A stretch of 64,000 bases of DNA from contig JAQFVV010006272.1 in assembly GCA_028023455.1 (NCBI GenBank), forward strand, positions 4,381,127 through 4,445,126, in the 5' to 3' direction. The translations under genes were made by a program, and so were the position numbers. Numbering within the stretch: the first letter of the stretch is position 1; each line of letters starts with the position of its first letter. This stretch comes from Epiperipatus broadwayi. Taxonomy: Eukaryota > Onychophora > Udeonychophora > Euonychophora > Peripatidae. Under the pieces are notes generated by a model. That model ran no database searches. It saw only the letters and a program-made list of their open reading frames with translations, and had not been told where the DNA came from. Shown here in pieces: positions 11,195 to 23,144 of this stretch.

Positions 11195-13364
11195 TTACAC
11201 CACTTCCCTGATAAGAGTAAAATGTGTTAGTTTGACCATTTTATCTCTGATAACTTCTTTATTAAATTTGAACTATTTATATTAATTTTTATTTTTCTAA
11301 GTTTACTTTCTCTATATCTGGACTATACATGCCAAGGACAATCTGTTTTGACCATGTTTTTCTTCCCTCTAAAGCTGCCAACATTGCTTACAATGATCTT
11401 GTACTGAATGATGACCTTCGGAACAGCACTATTTTTTGTGAGAGGGATTTTAAATGATGCGGATGCAGAGTTGCTGGCTTATACCAACTTACTCATATTT
11501 GACATGAAGCTTCATTTGCCGGTTTTTTCTACTGGACTTTGGAAAAAGAAAAGATCACTGCAAATGGCAAGATTCATCTATTGTCCAATTCGACTTATGC
11601 TTTGGAAACAAAATATGAAATATGGAAACTCTCCCCCAAAGAAGTGATTCACATCTTACTCTGGTTGTTTCCAGTGTGCATATTTAAATAGAATGGGGAC
11701 TCTCCCCTGAGAGGTGATCCCTGACAGTCCATTACGATTACTAACTTCATCTAGCCAACAGCTTTAACTTTTCCTGAAACTCAATTCTATGCTTGATACC
11801 CTCCTTTCAATTAATTACGATCTCTTATACACTCCTAACTTAAATTTAGATTTATATTTCATTTATATTATTTATTAATCTTACAATATTATTTTTAAAC
11901 TATGTTTTAACTTGCATTTATTAACTTGTGTATATTAAAAAAAACTAGTTTATTTTATTACACTACTTTATTTTTTTTCTACAGATAATTTATACTTATT
12001 TATTTAGCTTGATTTTATTGTCTTACTTAACATTATTTTAAATCATTCATTTGACCTATTTATTTATGAGCACTTTTTCTTTACTAATATGTGCGTAGAA
12101 AAAGAAATCATTGATTCTGTGATGCCTCCATTATTATTATTTTCCAAAACATTTCATGATTGCTTTTATTTTTAGTTTTAAATAAAGAAATTTTCCTATT
12201 TAGGTTTATCACACTATGTCAAGGTTTTTTTTCTTCATTAAATTCATTATCCATTTCTGGTCCTTTGTTTATTTTCATTACTTTAACATTCCGTCCATTA
12301 ACTAACTCCTAAACTTTCTCAGGCGGTTCTTTCTTTCTTTCTTTCTAATTCTATAATATAAATTAACTTTCCCTATTTGTCTATTCCTCGCTTATAATTT
12401 GTTGCCTTGTCTCTTTCCCATTCCATTCTATTTTCTACCTTGTAAATTAGAAAACCTTTATATTTAGCAAAACTCCATGGCTCTTCAAACTGAGAATATT
12501 TTTTCCTATTCTTTCTCTTTGTTTTAAATCTGCATTTAAAATGAACATTTACTTTAATTTTTTTATTTTTATTTCCTTATGAAAAATCCTTTATGATATC
12601 TTCTACCTGTATTATTTTCATTTCCAAATTGCTATACTTAACACTGCCTTGTTCTACGTCTGCTCTCACTTCCTTTATGCTTTCTTCTACTATCAGCCAT
12701 TCCTGAATTTCTTCATTCAAATCTTTCTCTATGGCTTCTATGGCTATATGGTTCCTCTCTACATTCCTCATTATTTCAATCTCATTTCTTATTTCTGCTC
12801 TGAGTTCACTAATTTCTCCCTTCAATTCTGCTTTGAACTCTTGTTGACTTTGTTTGAATTCCTGATGCATTTCTTTCATTTCAGTTTTCATCATATCCAT
12901 TATCATTTTGAACATTATCTGGGTCTCTGACACTTCCTTTTCACTATTTGCAGATTTTTTTAAAAAAAGGGCTTTCTTTCAGCTCCATTTCTTTATCCAT
13001 TGTTACTCTGTCTTCCATTTTGAAACATTCAATATCAAAGTTGTTTTTATGTTTATTTAACTAACACTTTAATTCACAATAAACTCAAAATATTGTGTTT
13101 ATTTCTTTATACTACTGACTCCAACCCTTTGTCCTTTTTTTCTCTACCTGTCCTCAATGTCTTAACTCTGCCCAAAACATCTGTCTTTAATTCTCTTTTC
13201 ATTTAAAGAAAACAAATAGTTTTGGTCAATGCTTTATTTAAATTATACTATTTTCTTAAATACAATTATGCAATTTAGCATTTCTTTGAATATTTTCAAA
13301 CAGGAAAAAATATTTAATTAATTGTCATTTATGACAGTTCTGCACCACATTGGGAAAAGCCAAA
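11195..13364 (-). other. Internal region of the LTR element
   Basis: The region begins (minus-strand sense) after the 5' LTR at 13364 and ends at the purine tract near 11201. A TGGTGCAGAACTG sequence about 20 bases inside could be a decayed primer-binding site (Leu or initiator-Met type), but the offset makes this uncertain. A (TTCT)n run lies at about 12328-12347. An open frame on the plus strand at 11408-11647 has no recognised domain and is treated as chance. Confidence 0.55.
12577..13018 (-). pseudogene. gag-like coiled-coil ORF of the LTR element
   Basis: The 118-codon frame at 12933-12577 is strongly charged and helical. It carries heptad-like runs such as MKEMHQEFKQSQQEFKAEL near residues 19-37 and ELRAEIRNEIEIM near 43-55. 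A likelier start lies upstream at 13018, followed by about 20 codons up to a T/A-rich run near 12955-12966, where the frame shifts. The position just after the 5' LTR and the coiled coil suit a retroelement gag N-terminus; capsid and zinc-knuckle motifs are not visible. In sense relative to the element it is correctly oriented. The frameshift and early stop make it a relic. It could also be an unrelated coiled-coil protein, but its context argues against that. Confidence 0.5.
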
Positions 13365-15128
13365 TAAACCAGGTGGAGTAGATAGTTCGCTTGGGATCTC
13401 CATCTCGCATGAAATTTACTCTTTAATGAAATAGCAATAATGCAATATAAAGTTGTGAAACAATATTATAAAACTTACTCTTATATATAAAATATGATAT
13501 TATAAATTTATACATTTGATCTACACCAATGCAATTTAAATATTGCTTTATACCGGTCCCTTAGACAGAGAATAATAATACCCACATGATACCTGTAATC
13601 AAGCCAGACTATATATAAGATACATAACTCCGACTAAGTTTCGAGGCACAGATCTTCTCGGCTGCAAAATTCAACACCTATCATTCAAAGCAGTTTTTTG
13701 TTTTGGAGTAAACTCCAGGTGCGAGTTAGTTACAAAAACTAATGTACCCTGAATGATGGCAAACTAATTCAGCACCTAAGAAATCCCAATTAGCTCAATA
13801 AAAATGAATAATACATTACTGCTTTAATTAGTGGTAAAAGAATTGACTGACAAAATATTAAGTATAAACATAATTTATTTTAACTAAATGATTACTATTA
13901 TAATTTGAAACTACTTTTATAATTTCTTAATTAATCTAACAATGGTATTTTATATGACCACACACTCTTAATTCATACAATAAAATATAAGATATCATAA
14001 AGCATTAAATACATGACATTTAAAAACATGCACATCAATAGTTCATTTTATGCATGCTATAGAGTTCATTTGTTTTACTGACTCTTCAGGTTTTAAATTA
14101 TTGCAATGGCTACATTAATATCAGAAATAGAATAAGAAAATATTCTTTATTACCTATAGAATTTTGGACATTGACTTATTGTTGTTTGCTGCTTCATATG
14201 AGTTTTTCCAACTGGTTGGATTTGAGGTTTTTGTGGAGGTTCCTATTATTGCTATTTTGTGATACTATTATTAAAGAGTTAGATATCTCAGTTTCAAATT
14301 ATTAGGCAGGCATCACTTTATTGGGCAGGTTGATGATGTTCCATCAGACTGAGACTGGAGTTTGGCTGTATGCTTCCGACAACTGCTGACTCTGACTGAA
14401 GACTGATTGTAAAACTGATTGAATGATGAAAATGGCTATTTATGTGATAACTTGTTGTCATTTTTTAAATTAGTTTCTATACCCACACAGCTATATCCAT
14501 TATTAAAAATTCATCCACTGCTTTTGATTAAATTTTTGATATAATTTTAATTAATTAATCCTGTTTTTAATTAGTAGCCATTGCTAATTCTGTTGTTTAT
14601 GGACTTTTACTTAGTAGCCATTGCTAATTCTGTTTTTATATCACTTATGAGTGTATACACTCCTTGAGGGAAATTCCAATTATATGCTTCCATTTGTTTT
14701 TTTAAAATTTAACTTACATATTTCATTTTATTAACATGCATACATTTTACTATTTCTTTATGTTTACAATCTCGCTGTTTATGGACATATATATTTTATT
14801 TCTTTTAAATAATAGGAAGAGATTTTTTTCTTTAACTTAAATGAAAAGAGATATTTTTAATTTTATGTAAAAGATTTATTTTTAAACTGCTATAACTTTT
14901 AATGTTTATAAGTTAAATTTTCTCCCCCTTCCAATTACTCTTTCAACTTTTATAGATTATTTTCTTCTTTTTTTCAAATGAGATATTTTAATTCAGTTAT
15001 TCATGGACAACTTATTGATTTTATTATTTATTAATCAAGTTTAAAACTTCTTGCATTATTTATGAAAATTTTTGTTTAAATAATTTTTTAGACAATTATT
15101 ACGAATATGTACCTTGCCTAGCAGTACA
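13365..15128 (-). repeat. 5' LTR of the minus-strand LTR element
   Basis: This is the direct repeat partner of 9462-11194. Its minus-strand start TGTACTGCTAGG is at 15128. Relative to the other LTR it has small indels and a local duplication near 14565-14635 (TAGTAGCCATTGCTAATTCT occurs twice). Confidence 0.7.
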
Positions 15129-17940
15129 ATATATATATACATATGTGTGTAAATGCATGAAAGCAGTTAGCACTTAAACAATATCAATAACAATCAACAA
15201 TCTCAATCTGCGATCAAAGCAACTTTGTTTTATCAATAAAGATGGAAATCCATTTTTATCTATGATCTTTAAATTTATATAGACACCAAAGATTGCAACT
15301 TGACTACAGAGAGTGAAATTATTAATTCAAAAAATTTAAATAAACATCATTGGACAGTAAATATAATCTTGTTCTGATAGTAAAATATATTGCTATAATT
15401 TGATCTACAAATGTAAAACTTCCTATACTCACATCTTTGACAACATTCACTTTACATAAATATGTATTGTAACCAATTAGCTCATAGAGGCACAAAAATA
15501 ATTAGCATGATCCTCAGGTTTGAGTGTAAAAAAATTAATTAATTAATGGGGTAATATTTAATTTTCCTATACATATTTTTAATGGGACTTTATTTAGTTA
15601 AATATTTTAAGTCCCAACATGATAGTATGAGAATTCTCAAACTTTAAATATATTTGAGAGTATTTTTTAAAAAAGAGAGTGAAGAACAAAATAAGATTTT
15701 AATACCTTTGTAAATTTTATTTTTAATTAATCAGAGTTATTTTTTATCTCTCTTTAATGAAAAAGAAAAATCAAATCAGTTCAATTAACTGATTATCTTG
15801 TTTTTATATTTTTTTTGCAAAAAAGTTATGATTTTTAATTATAAAGAAATGTCAAGAATTTTATAATGTTAATTTAAGTTCTTGACTTGTTTTCAATATC
15901 TATGATTAAGGAGGAAGTTGACTGAATAATTGTATTCATAAAATTTTATCTAATTGATTGTCATGAAAATTATCATGTAAGAGAGATAGTAATTGGCACA
16001 TGGGCAAGATTGTTCTAGAAAAAAATGTGGGTGTGTGAATAAGTGACTATACCCTAGTGTCTGAAGACAGTATTCCTAACTTAACTGTTAAAGAGAGTGG
16101 TCAAATCTTAATCTTACTGTGGAAAAAGACAGAAGTAATCCTAACTTAGTTATTAAAAAGAAAGCATGAAGTTTTAATCTAGCTGCTAAAAAAGAAAGAA
16201 GCAGATGACTTTACCAAGCTGTGGCATAATACATCAGAAATCTTTACCAAGCTATTGACTAAAATAGTAGAAGTTTGTTTAATGAAGCTTTTAGCACCCT
16301 ATGAGTTTGGCACTAAAATGGTTTGTACAATGAAAACCATATGCTAGATTCAGTTAAAAGTTAGGCATTACCTTTCTCAATGACTTTCACTGGAATAAAA
16401 ATGTAAAAGTAGTCTGTAACTTTGCCTTTGACCAAGAACATGAGTTTTAGTCTGTGTCATTCTCACTTGGAAAAAAAACACAACAGATAAAATTTGTTAT
16501 TTTTTGTTCACCTGGAATTGTTACAGACTAGGGAAAAGATACCTTAACCATACACATACATATCTAAAAAGCTTTCAAGGAGAAGCTCAATTAAAAAGAA
16601 AACTGGAAAGGACTCCCTAAACATTAAAGTCATGGTTAGCGGTATTAGTATTTTTGATGGGTGTTTACCATATTTTTATTAATAGAAAATTTGTTTTTTC
16701 ATAAATGTAATAAGTTTTTTGTGTGTATGAATTAACAATGTTAAATAATTCTATTAAGTTAAGATGTTTCAAATTGTGAAACAGTCTTTTTTTTAAAAAA
16801 AACCTAGTCAATTTTCTCTACAAATGGTAAAATACCTGAAATATATATATAATCTGCTATAAATCTAAGTTTTTTTCTCTCAATGTGCATCTCGGTAGAA
16901 TCAAAGATTGTTATCTTTGATTTTGAGAATATTTAACAAACTCTTAGTTATTTTTAAAGAAAGAACATAATGAATTTAAAGTTAATCCATAAATAAAAAT
17001 TAATTGGTTAGTTAATCTAATTTTTGTGAAAGTGTATTTTTTTATGAAATAAGTGTTTAAAATATCATACTCTCATGTCGTTTTTTCTTTTCTTTTTGGT
17101 TATTGTTAATTAGATATTAAATAATTGTTTTAAATAATATTTTTAGTCTTAATTTCTTTATTCTATTCAATTGCTGTTTCTTGAAGTACAGTGTGTGTCT
17201 GACCTTATGTCATGACAGCTTATATTCTAGGATTTAGTTTTTTTTATATAATTCCAATAAAAATAGTTATTTATAAGTAAAGGAAACTATGATTTGCTTA
17301 AGGTAATTTATAATAAGCTTATTTATTTATTTATTTCCCTTTTGCTCTTAGTAATAAATTATAGTTTTTGCTTCCTGAGCTAGATTTGTGCATTACTATG
17401 TAGAGTAAGGGGTATAGTTAGTGTATTGACATTCAGTTGATTATTATTATTATTGGTGTTGTTGTTCTCCTGGATTGGCATGAAGAGTATATTCTTTAAA
17501 GTCCATGCACTATATTTTATTTTGTCTAGTCTCTATTAGAAATCATGTTCATAGTTTGCCAGTACATTAATGATACTAAATGGCCAAAACATTGATAATG
17601 ATCAGCATGTTTTAATATCCCAGCATTAACACTTAAGTTAGTGCATCCAAGTTATGGTTAAATAATTAACCCAGGATGGCAAAGGCTAAATAGTTGGCCT
17701 GGTCTACAGTAGACCCATTTCAAATTGAATCACAAGATTGACTGTTGATTTATTTTGATTGTTGATCATTCATGATAATGAATAAATTATACTTATTTAT
17801 ATACTGATGAATTTATACTTATAGATATTCTAGTGAGTTAACTGGGCTGAACACCGAGTGATCTATCATGCTCATCCCTTTAATATTAAATTTTATATTT
17901 GTTTATTGAGGATAAACAAACAATTCCTCAGATACCTGAA
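15129..17940. other. AT-rich intronic stretch
   Basis: No gene is recognised. There is a TA/TG run at about 15129-15150. Loosely repeated blocks of about 55-60 bp (TAATCYTACTG or TAATCYTAACTTAGT type) lie at about 16070-16200. Confidence 0.4.
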
Positions 17941-17949
17941 GGTTTAAAC

Positions 17950-18140
17950 TCTGATTTGCCATAGCATTACCAATGGCTATCCAACTGAGGGTCATTGATG
18001 ATCACATACTGGTGTCCATCACCTCAGGTACAATCCCTTTATTTCTCCAGTGTTACAAATGGCAACCCAACTTTGGGCCATTGATGATCACATACTGGTG
18101 GCCATCACCTCAGGTATGACCCTCTTATTTCCCCAAAGTG
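17950..18140 (+). repeat. Two tandem units of about 85-90 bp
   Basis: Two head-to-tail units share AATGGCWAYCCAACT, GTCATTGATGATCACATACT-type sequence and CCATCACCTCAGGTA. The shared CATCACCTCAGGTA resembles half of the palindromic motif repeated at 18894-19099. Confidence 0.75.
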
Positions 18141-18893
18141 TTACTTCATTAATGACTATCACTATTCATTTATTAGACTAAAATTATATCATTTCTAACC
18201 TGGATATAAACTTTAAACCCAATTAAAAATTATTATATCTAGTTCTTTTTTAATTAGACATGCACTCATGATAAATACTGAGCAAGTGATGAAAATATAC
18301 ATTGTAATAGTCAAATATGTACATTCGCGTAACAAAATCTAGAACTCTGGTAAATCATCCCAAGGCTGACCATATTACGGTGGTGGAAGCCACGACTCTG
18401 GTCTAACTCTAGTTCCTCTACCATTACTCAGAGATCTACAACCCTGCAGATAACACAGGTGAGGCCACAGCAGTATTTCCCTTCTTCACATGCTGGCAGT
18501 AGCACATCAGTTGAGCAAAAGACTGAGAAAAAGTTGGCATTCTATTTAGTATAGCTATATAGGTATCATGTGGCTAGTATATGATTATTAAACAATGAAC
18601 TGATTTTGAATAACTAATAATAAAATAATTAATAATTGAGGGAATAATTATGAGTCAGTGAGCAAGACTAAGACATAAAGCAAAGTTAAATTTAAAACAA
18701 ATTTAATTAAGTTAAATTTTAAAATAATAATCAAAACAAAATTACAATATTCAAATGTTTTGCTTTACACGCACGTGACTAAGGGATGTTTACATTAAAG
18801 ATCAGGTTCACACGCAAGTGATGGTTTTAGATATATAATTTCTTATGGCTGCAGTATACATGACTTGGTTTACATATATAGGAGATAGATAAA

Positions 18894-19099
18894 ATCACTT
18901 GCAGGTGATTATAAATTTCGAGTTACAAATATTTAGGTTTCTTGTATATATGTATATCACTCGTAGGTGATAATTTTATATTTATGCACTTCTGGTTTAT
19001 ATATAGTGTTTTAATCACTCGCAGGTGATTGTAATTTTTAGGTTACAAATAATTAATTTATTTAGCTATATATATGTGAATCTATCACTCTCAGGTGAT
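18894..19099 (+). repeat. Array of four ATCACTCGCAGGTGAT-type sites
   Basis: Four 16-base sites start at 18894, 18956, 19014 and 19084. Each has ATCAC and GTGAT arms around a variable six-base centre. Weaker relatives lie at about 18767 (ACACGCACGTGA) and 18808 (TCACACGCAAGTGA). The spacers alternate, and one carries GTTACAAATA twice (after sites 1 and 3), so the unit may be a dimer of about 120 bp. Three of the four sites contain CAGGTG, an E-box form. Confidence 0.75.
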
Positions 19100-19109
19100 G
19101 AAATTATAA

Positions 19110-20940
19110 TACATTTAGATTTTATACTTTTACAAGCATTAATATTAATTTTACAATGAAGTGAATTTACTCATGATTATCTATGCCTAGTTTATGCTAT
19201 TTAATTGGACATAGATCCACTTTAATAGTTAGTGGAAGTGATTATAATTAATTATAAAGAATATAGTATTTAACTTAAGCACGAATAATTAATATACTCT
19301 CTATATAGATAATTTGCCAATCAAATTGGATTCGAATTCAGACCAAAGCTAAAATAACAGTTCTAACAGCGGGATGAACTGATTATGGGCAGCCAGAATT
19401 GAGATACTAAGGCGTATATAAAACATATAACTCTGGGTCCCTGCATCTCATATGTGCCTTTTTCACGGGATTTGTACCAAGTACCGATTCCCTTTGACTG
19501 AACTCATTGCTGTCAATAGGAGACCTTTAGTCAGGCTGATCAAGCAATTTATTTAAGTAAGAGTCTTATGCTCTGTGGGAGTCTTTTGCTCCATTACTAA
19601 GGATGCAGAATGGGAGGCGCATACCAATCTCATCTGAGGTAGATAATTGCCCAAACTAAGTGTACTGGTGTATCCCTAACACATATGCCCAGTAAAGAAA
19701 TGCAGCAACAAGTGAGTTACACCATAGCATTTCTAAAGGACACATATGCCCTGCTGACAACATAATCATATAATAAAAATTAAGATGCTAAGTAATAGTT
19801 TCCTTCATGAAACTACCTTGTATCAGTTAATATGATAGTATTCAAAGCTATACTATTAAGGAAAATTTATAAATCCAAGTTATAAGGCTATTTATATAGG
19901 CTTTTATTTATTGAAGGAAGACTACAGCATAGTATGGGAAATTACAATATAGAATTATAGATTTATGCTGCATTTTATCATCTCAACTAGATATCATTTA
20001 AATATCATATTTAAAAGCAAATCTATCTGGTAAGCTAGTAATTATATCTCAATTAAGAGATCTTATCCATTTCAAAACAGGGTGTTTTGTTTGTGCGTTA
20101 ATATACACAAAATTACACACATATATATAGGTGAGAATCTAGATTTACTTCTCACACATAATTTAATTATGAATAAAACCCGGTTTTAAATGCATATAGC
20201 ATAAACAATAAAATAAGTAAAATTTAATAAGATTTTGCATAGATTTAGGAAATGCAAGATACAAATAATATAAGATTTCACATAAGTGAAATCTGAAATT
20301 TAGCTTTGCTTTAGCATATTTTAAAAGAAGTTTCTGTGACATTAGTTGAAATTTGATTGATTTAGTTTAAAAATTAGAAGTTGTTTATAATTAATGAAAG
20401 CAAATATTATCATTAATTTAAAATATAGAATAACTGAGAATTTTAATTATTGTTCTAAAATAGATCATTTAAATCATATGTAACAAAATTATTAAACATT
20501 GAAAATAAATGATTTTAAACTAATTAAATTAAATACGCAAAACCAAATCAATTATACACAAGTAAACCCAGACATAAGATATTCGACTTAATAAATCAAA
20601 TGTGTTATCAAATCAATATGCAATTTAGAAAATCAGTTGAGAATGAAATCAAATTTGAAAACAAGGCAAGATTTTAGATTAAACCAAAAAATAAAATATA
20701 TTTAGAACAAGTTTAGTTTACATTATTATTATAGTTATTATGGCCATTACTTTAGAGTTAGCTAGCATAATTGAAGATTTAAATTTGAAGGAATGATTAC
20801 CATTTTCTTCTTTTCTTCTGCTGGCAGGTTATCTCTTGATCTTAGGACATCTTTAGGTGGTTACGGCTGTTACCTCATCTTTCTCCGCATCAGGCAGCTT
20901 CTCATCAGAAGCAGAAAGGCAAGATTTTGGGCCTCTACCC
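19110..20940. other. Intronic stretch with two less AT-rich islands
   Basis: Islands at about 19370-19760 and 20810-20945 are richer in G and C than the surroundings and may be old element remnants. No continuous frame or known motif was found in them. The rest is AT-rich. Confidence 0.4.
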
Positions 20941-20965
20941 CAACATGATCGTTATTAATTCTTTT

Positions 20966-21011
20966 TTTCTTTTTTTTTAAGTGTCATAGAATCGGCCGGG
21001 ACCCGAACCCC
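20966..21011 (-). mobile_element. 5'-truncated tRNA-derived SINE with 14-bp target duplication
   Basis: On the minus strand this reads GGTTCGGGTCCCGGCC, a good B box/T-arm, followed by a short linker with ATGACACTT and an A-rich tail. It is flanked by identical copies of TTATTAATTCTTTT at 20952-20965 and 21012-21025. Those features together show a retroposed insertion by target-primed reverse transcription. Confidence 0.8.
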
Positions 21012-21025
21012 TTATTAATTCTTTT

Positions 21026-22905
21026 AGGAGTACTTTAATAAAATATTAGAATGAGTGCCTTCAAAGATGGCTGCAGCAGCTTATATATCCATCTACCTCC
21101 TCTCTTTTGTTATATTATATTTTAGACAAGTTTTCCTAGCTTATTTGCTTATTGCCAGTAATTGTGGAAGCCTGCTGCATCAAACTTTTAATTAGGTCAA
21201 ATTAACGTCCGTGACACATGGTAATTTATGCAATCTTTTAATTCAAATATAATTTTAACTCGAAATAGAAATTGGGTCAATTTCATATCGGGAAGGATTA
21301 ATTTTTCTGGCATCACTTTGACTAGAAAAACAAATCTAACATTTGGGAAAAACATTTTGTTATATATGTAACTTGACCATTTTAATTTAGTGATATATGC
21401 AGAAATATATAATTTCAAATATTACCAATTTAATAAATATTTTAAAATAAAGAGATCTTAATGTTTTAAAGTTACACATACAACTTGTTTTTTATTTAAT
21501 TATTATTAGAAATATATATGTGCGTATCTTAGAGATTTATACCTATACAATTGCAAATCTCTCTATATATGTAGACATATATGCACACATACCTGATTAA
21601 CATTATTTTAGGTTTAAATTTAGGTGGGTTTTTACAATATTGGTGGTGGTTATATGAATAGAAATACTACTATAGAATATAGTAGGTGGAACAGTTGGAT
21701 TGTACAACCTGACTGTTTCAATATATATATATATATGTGTGTGTGTGTATGTGTGTAAGACATTATGATTAGAAGCAACAGAAAAGTGTTGATTTGGCTA
21801 GGAAATGCATCTTTGGAATTATTTTCTTTGTTCAAAAGTTTTTATGCATAAGTTTCAATAATATAAGTATAATGAAAATTTTGGGCATATATAAAATTAT
21901 ATGAGTATAATTTTAAATCAATTTAATATTTTCACACTTCATGCAAATAAAGATATCAGAAAAAAGGCAAATAATATTGAAGATGTATTTTTGGCTAAAT
22001 TAGTGTTGTTTGGTTATCTTAGATTGTAAGCTTCTTTCAAAAGTCTTCCTCATCATTATTTATTTATTTATTTATTTATAATGTCAATATCTGATTTATA
22101 AGCATTATATTTCTCTAAACATTTAATAAAATTCATCTTATTTAGGTAAATATATTAGTAAATTTAATAATCATTTCTTAATCTAAATATTATATTATTT
22201 TTAGCACAAATACAAATTTTAAATTTCATTAAGGATAAATATACTATTTTTGATTAACCATATACACACGTTATTTATTAAGGCAAACCAGTTCTTCTTT
22301 CTATACATATGCAATATTTTAAATATATCTGAAAATTTTTATTTAACATTTGCATATTTTAAATAAATAATAATGTCAATACATTTCAATTGGCCCAGGT
22401 CATGCCTCTTCTCAATCATCATTTATTATTTACATGCTATATAATGCCAATATTTAATCAACAAATACTATACTGACTACATTCATTCTATGACAATTAC
22501 TATCTATCATTAAAGTAGAATAAACTAAAGATAATACTAATATGAAAATGCTAAATATAATCATAATTGATTTCCAATGTTAAGCATCTTTAGCAAAGGT
22601 AATCATTATTTTCACAATAAAAATAGAAATATGAAATTATACATTTAAGTGTATAAAGTAGACTCAACTGAATAATATTTAATTTTCTGTTCATTACTGA
22701 GCTACATTATTAATGAACCATGCCTTTTTAATTATTATGTTTAGTGTAAATCATCTGTACTTCTTTAGACTTAAAAACATGACCAAATACCATTCATGTT
22801 CTAAAAATACTGATGATCAAATGTCAGAAATCAAGCTGCTCTTATGTCTAGTACAGTGATTTGAGAATAAACATTAATATAAGATTGAAGCTCATATATA
22901 TATAT
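21026..22905. other. AT-rich intronic stretch with simple repeats
   Basis: It holds a (TA)n(TG)n run at about 21720-21757 and a TTTA run at about 22058-22080. No coding or RNA gene is recognised. Confidence 0.45.
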
Positions 22906-22909
22906 ATAT

Positions 22910-23144
22910 CAAAATACAATACAATTTATATAAATTATATTCTTTTAGAAGTACTTTCGACTATACACTTTGTAGTCTTTATCAACTATATAACGTTGAA
23001 TAAACGTTATATAGTTGATAAAGACTACAAAGTGTATAGTCGAAAGTACTTCTAAAAGAATATAATTTATATAAATTGTATTGTATTTTGATATATATAT
23101 TGATTTGTATATTACATATATTGTGGAACGAATACAGATATCAA
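22910..23144. mobile_element. Solo PLE terminal hairpin: perfect 88-bp inverted repeat
   Basis: Arms 22910-22997 and 23003-23090 are exact reverse complements with a 5-base loop. The arms carry the AGAAGTACTTTCGACTATAC core seen in PLE copies 1-3. The right side continues to about 23144 with the same ATCAAACTT tail as PLE copy 2, and the left is a TA run. It has no coding content. It looks like two PLE ends fused head to head, with the interior lost or never copied. Confidence 0.9.

Larger units (their letters stand above)
9462..15128 (-). mobile_element. LTR retrotransposon relic with long LTRs, non-autonomous
   Basis: Two direct repeats of about 1.73-1.76 kb (9462-11194 and 13365-15128) flank 2.17 kb of internal sequence. 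Read on the minus strand, both repeats start TGTAYTGCTAGGCAAGGTAC. A purine-rich tract AGGGAAGTGG lies just before the 3' LTR (about 11201-11210), as expected for second-strand priming. A coiled-coil ORF lies about 350 bp after the 5' LTR, where gag would be. Pol is not recognised and there is little room for it, so the structure resembles LARD-type non-autonomous elements. The flanks are TA-rich on both sides, so a target duplication cannot be proved. The LTRs differ by many substitutions and small indels, so the insertion is old. Confidence 0.7.

Noticed and set aside
11408-11647. 79-codon plus-strand open frame inside the LTR element
   Set aside because: It is antisense to the element and has no recognisable domain.
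12649-12930. 93-codon plus-strand frame rich in Phe and Tyr
   Set aside because: It is the antisense shadow of the coiled-coil gag-like frame.
15470-15535. A U6 snRNA-like stretch (ATTAGCATGATCC with upstream GGCACA)
   Set aside because: Only a dozen bases match U6 well, the rest needs many gaps, and no promoter or terminator fits. Chance or a very old pseudogene.
20810-20945. An exon after a CTGCTGGCAG acceptor-like site
   Set aside because: No frame without stops gives a recognisable protein, and no donor fits.
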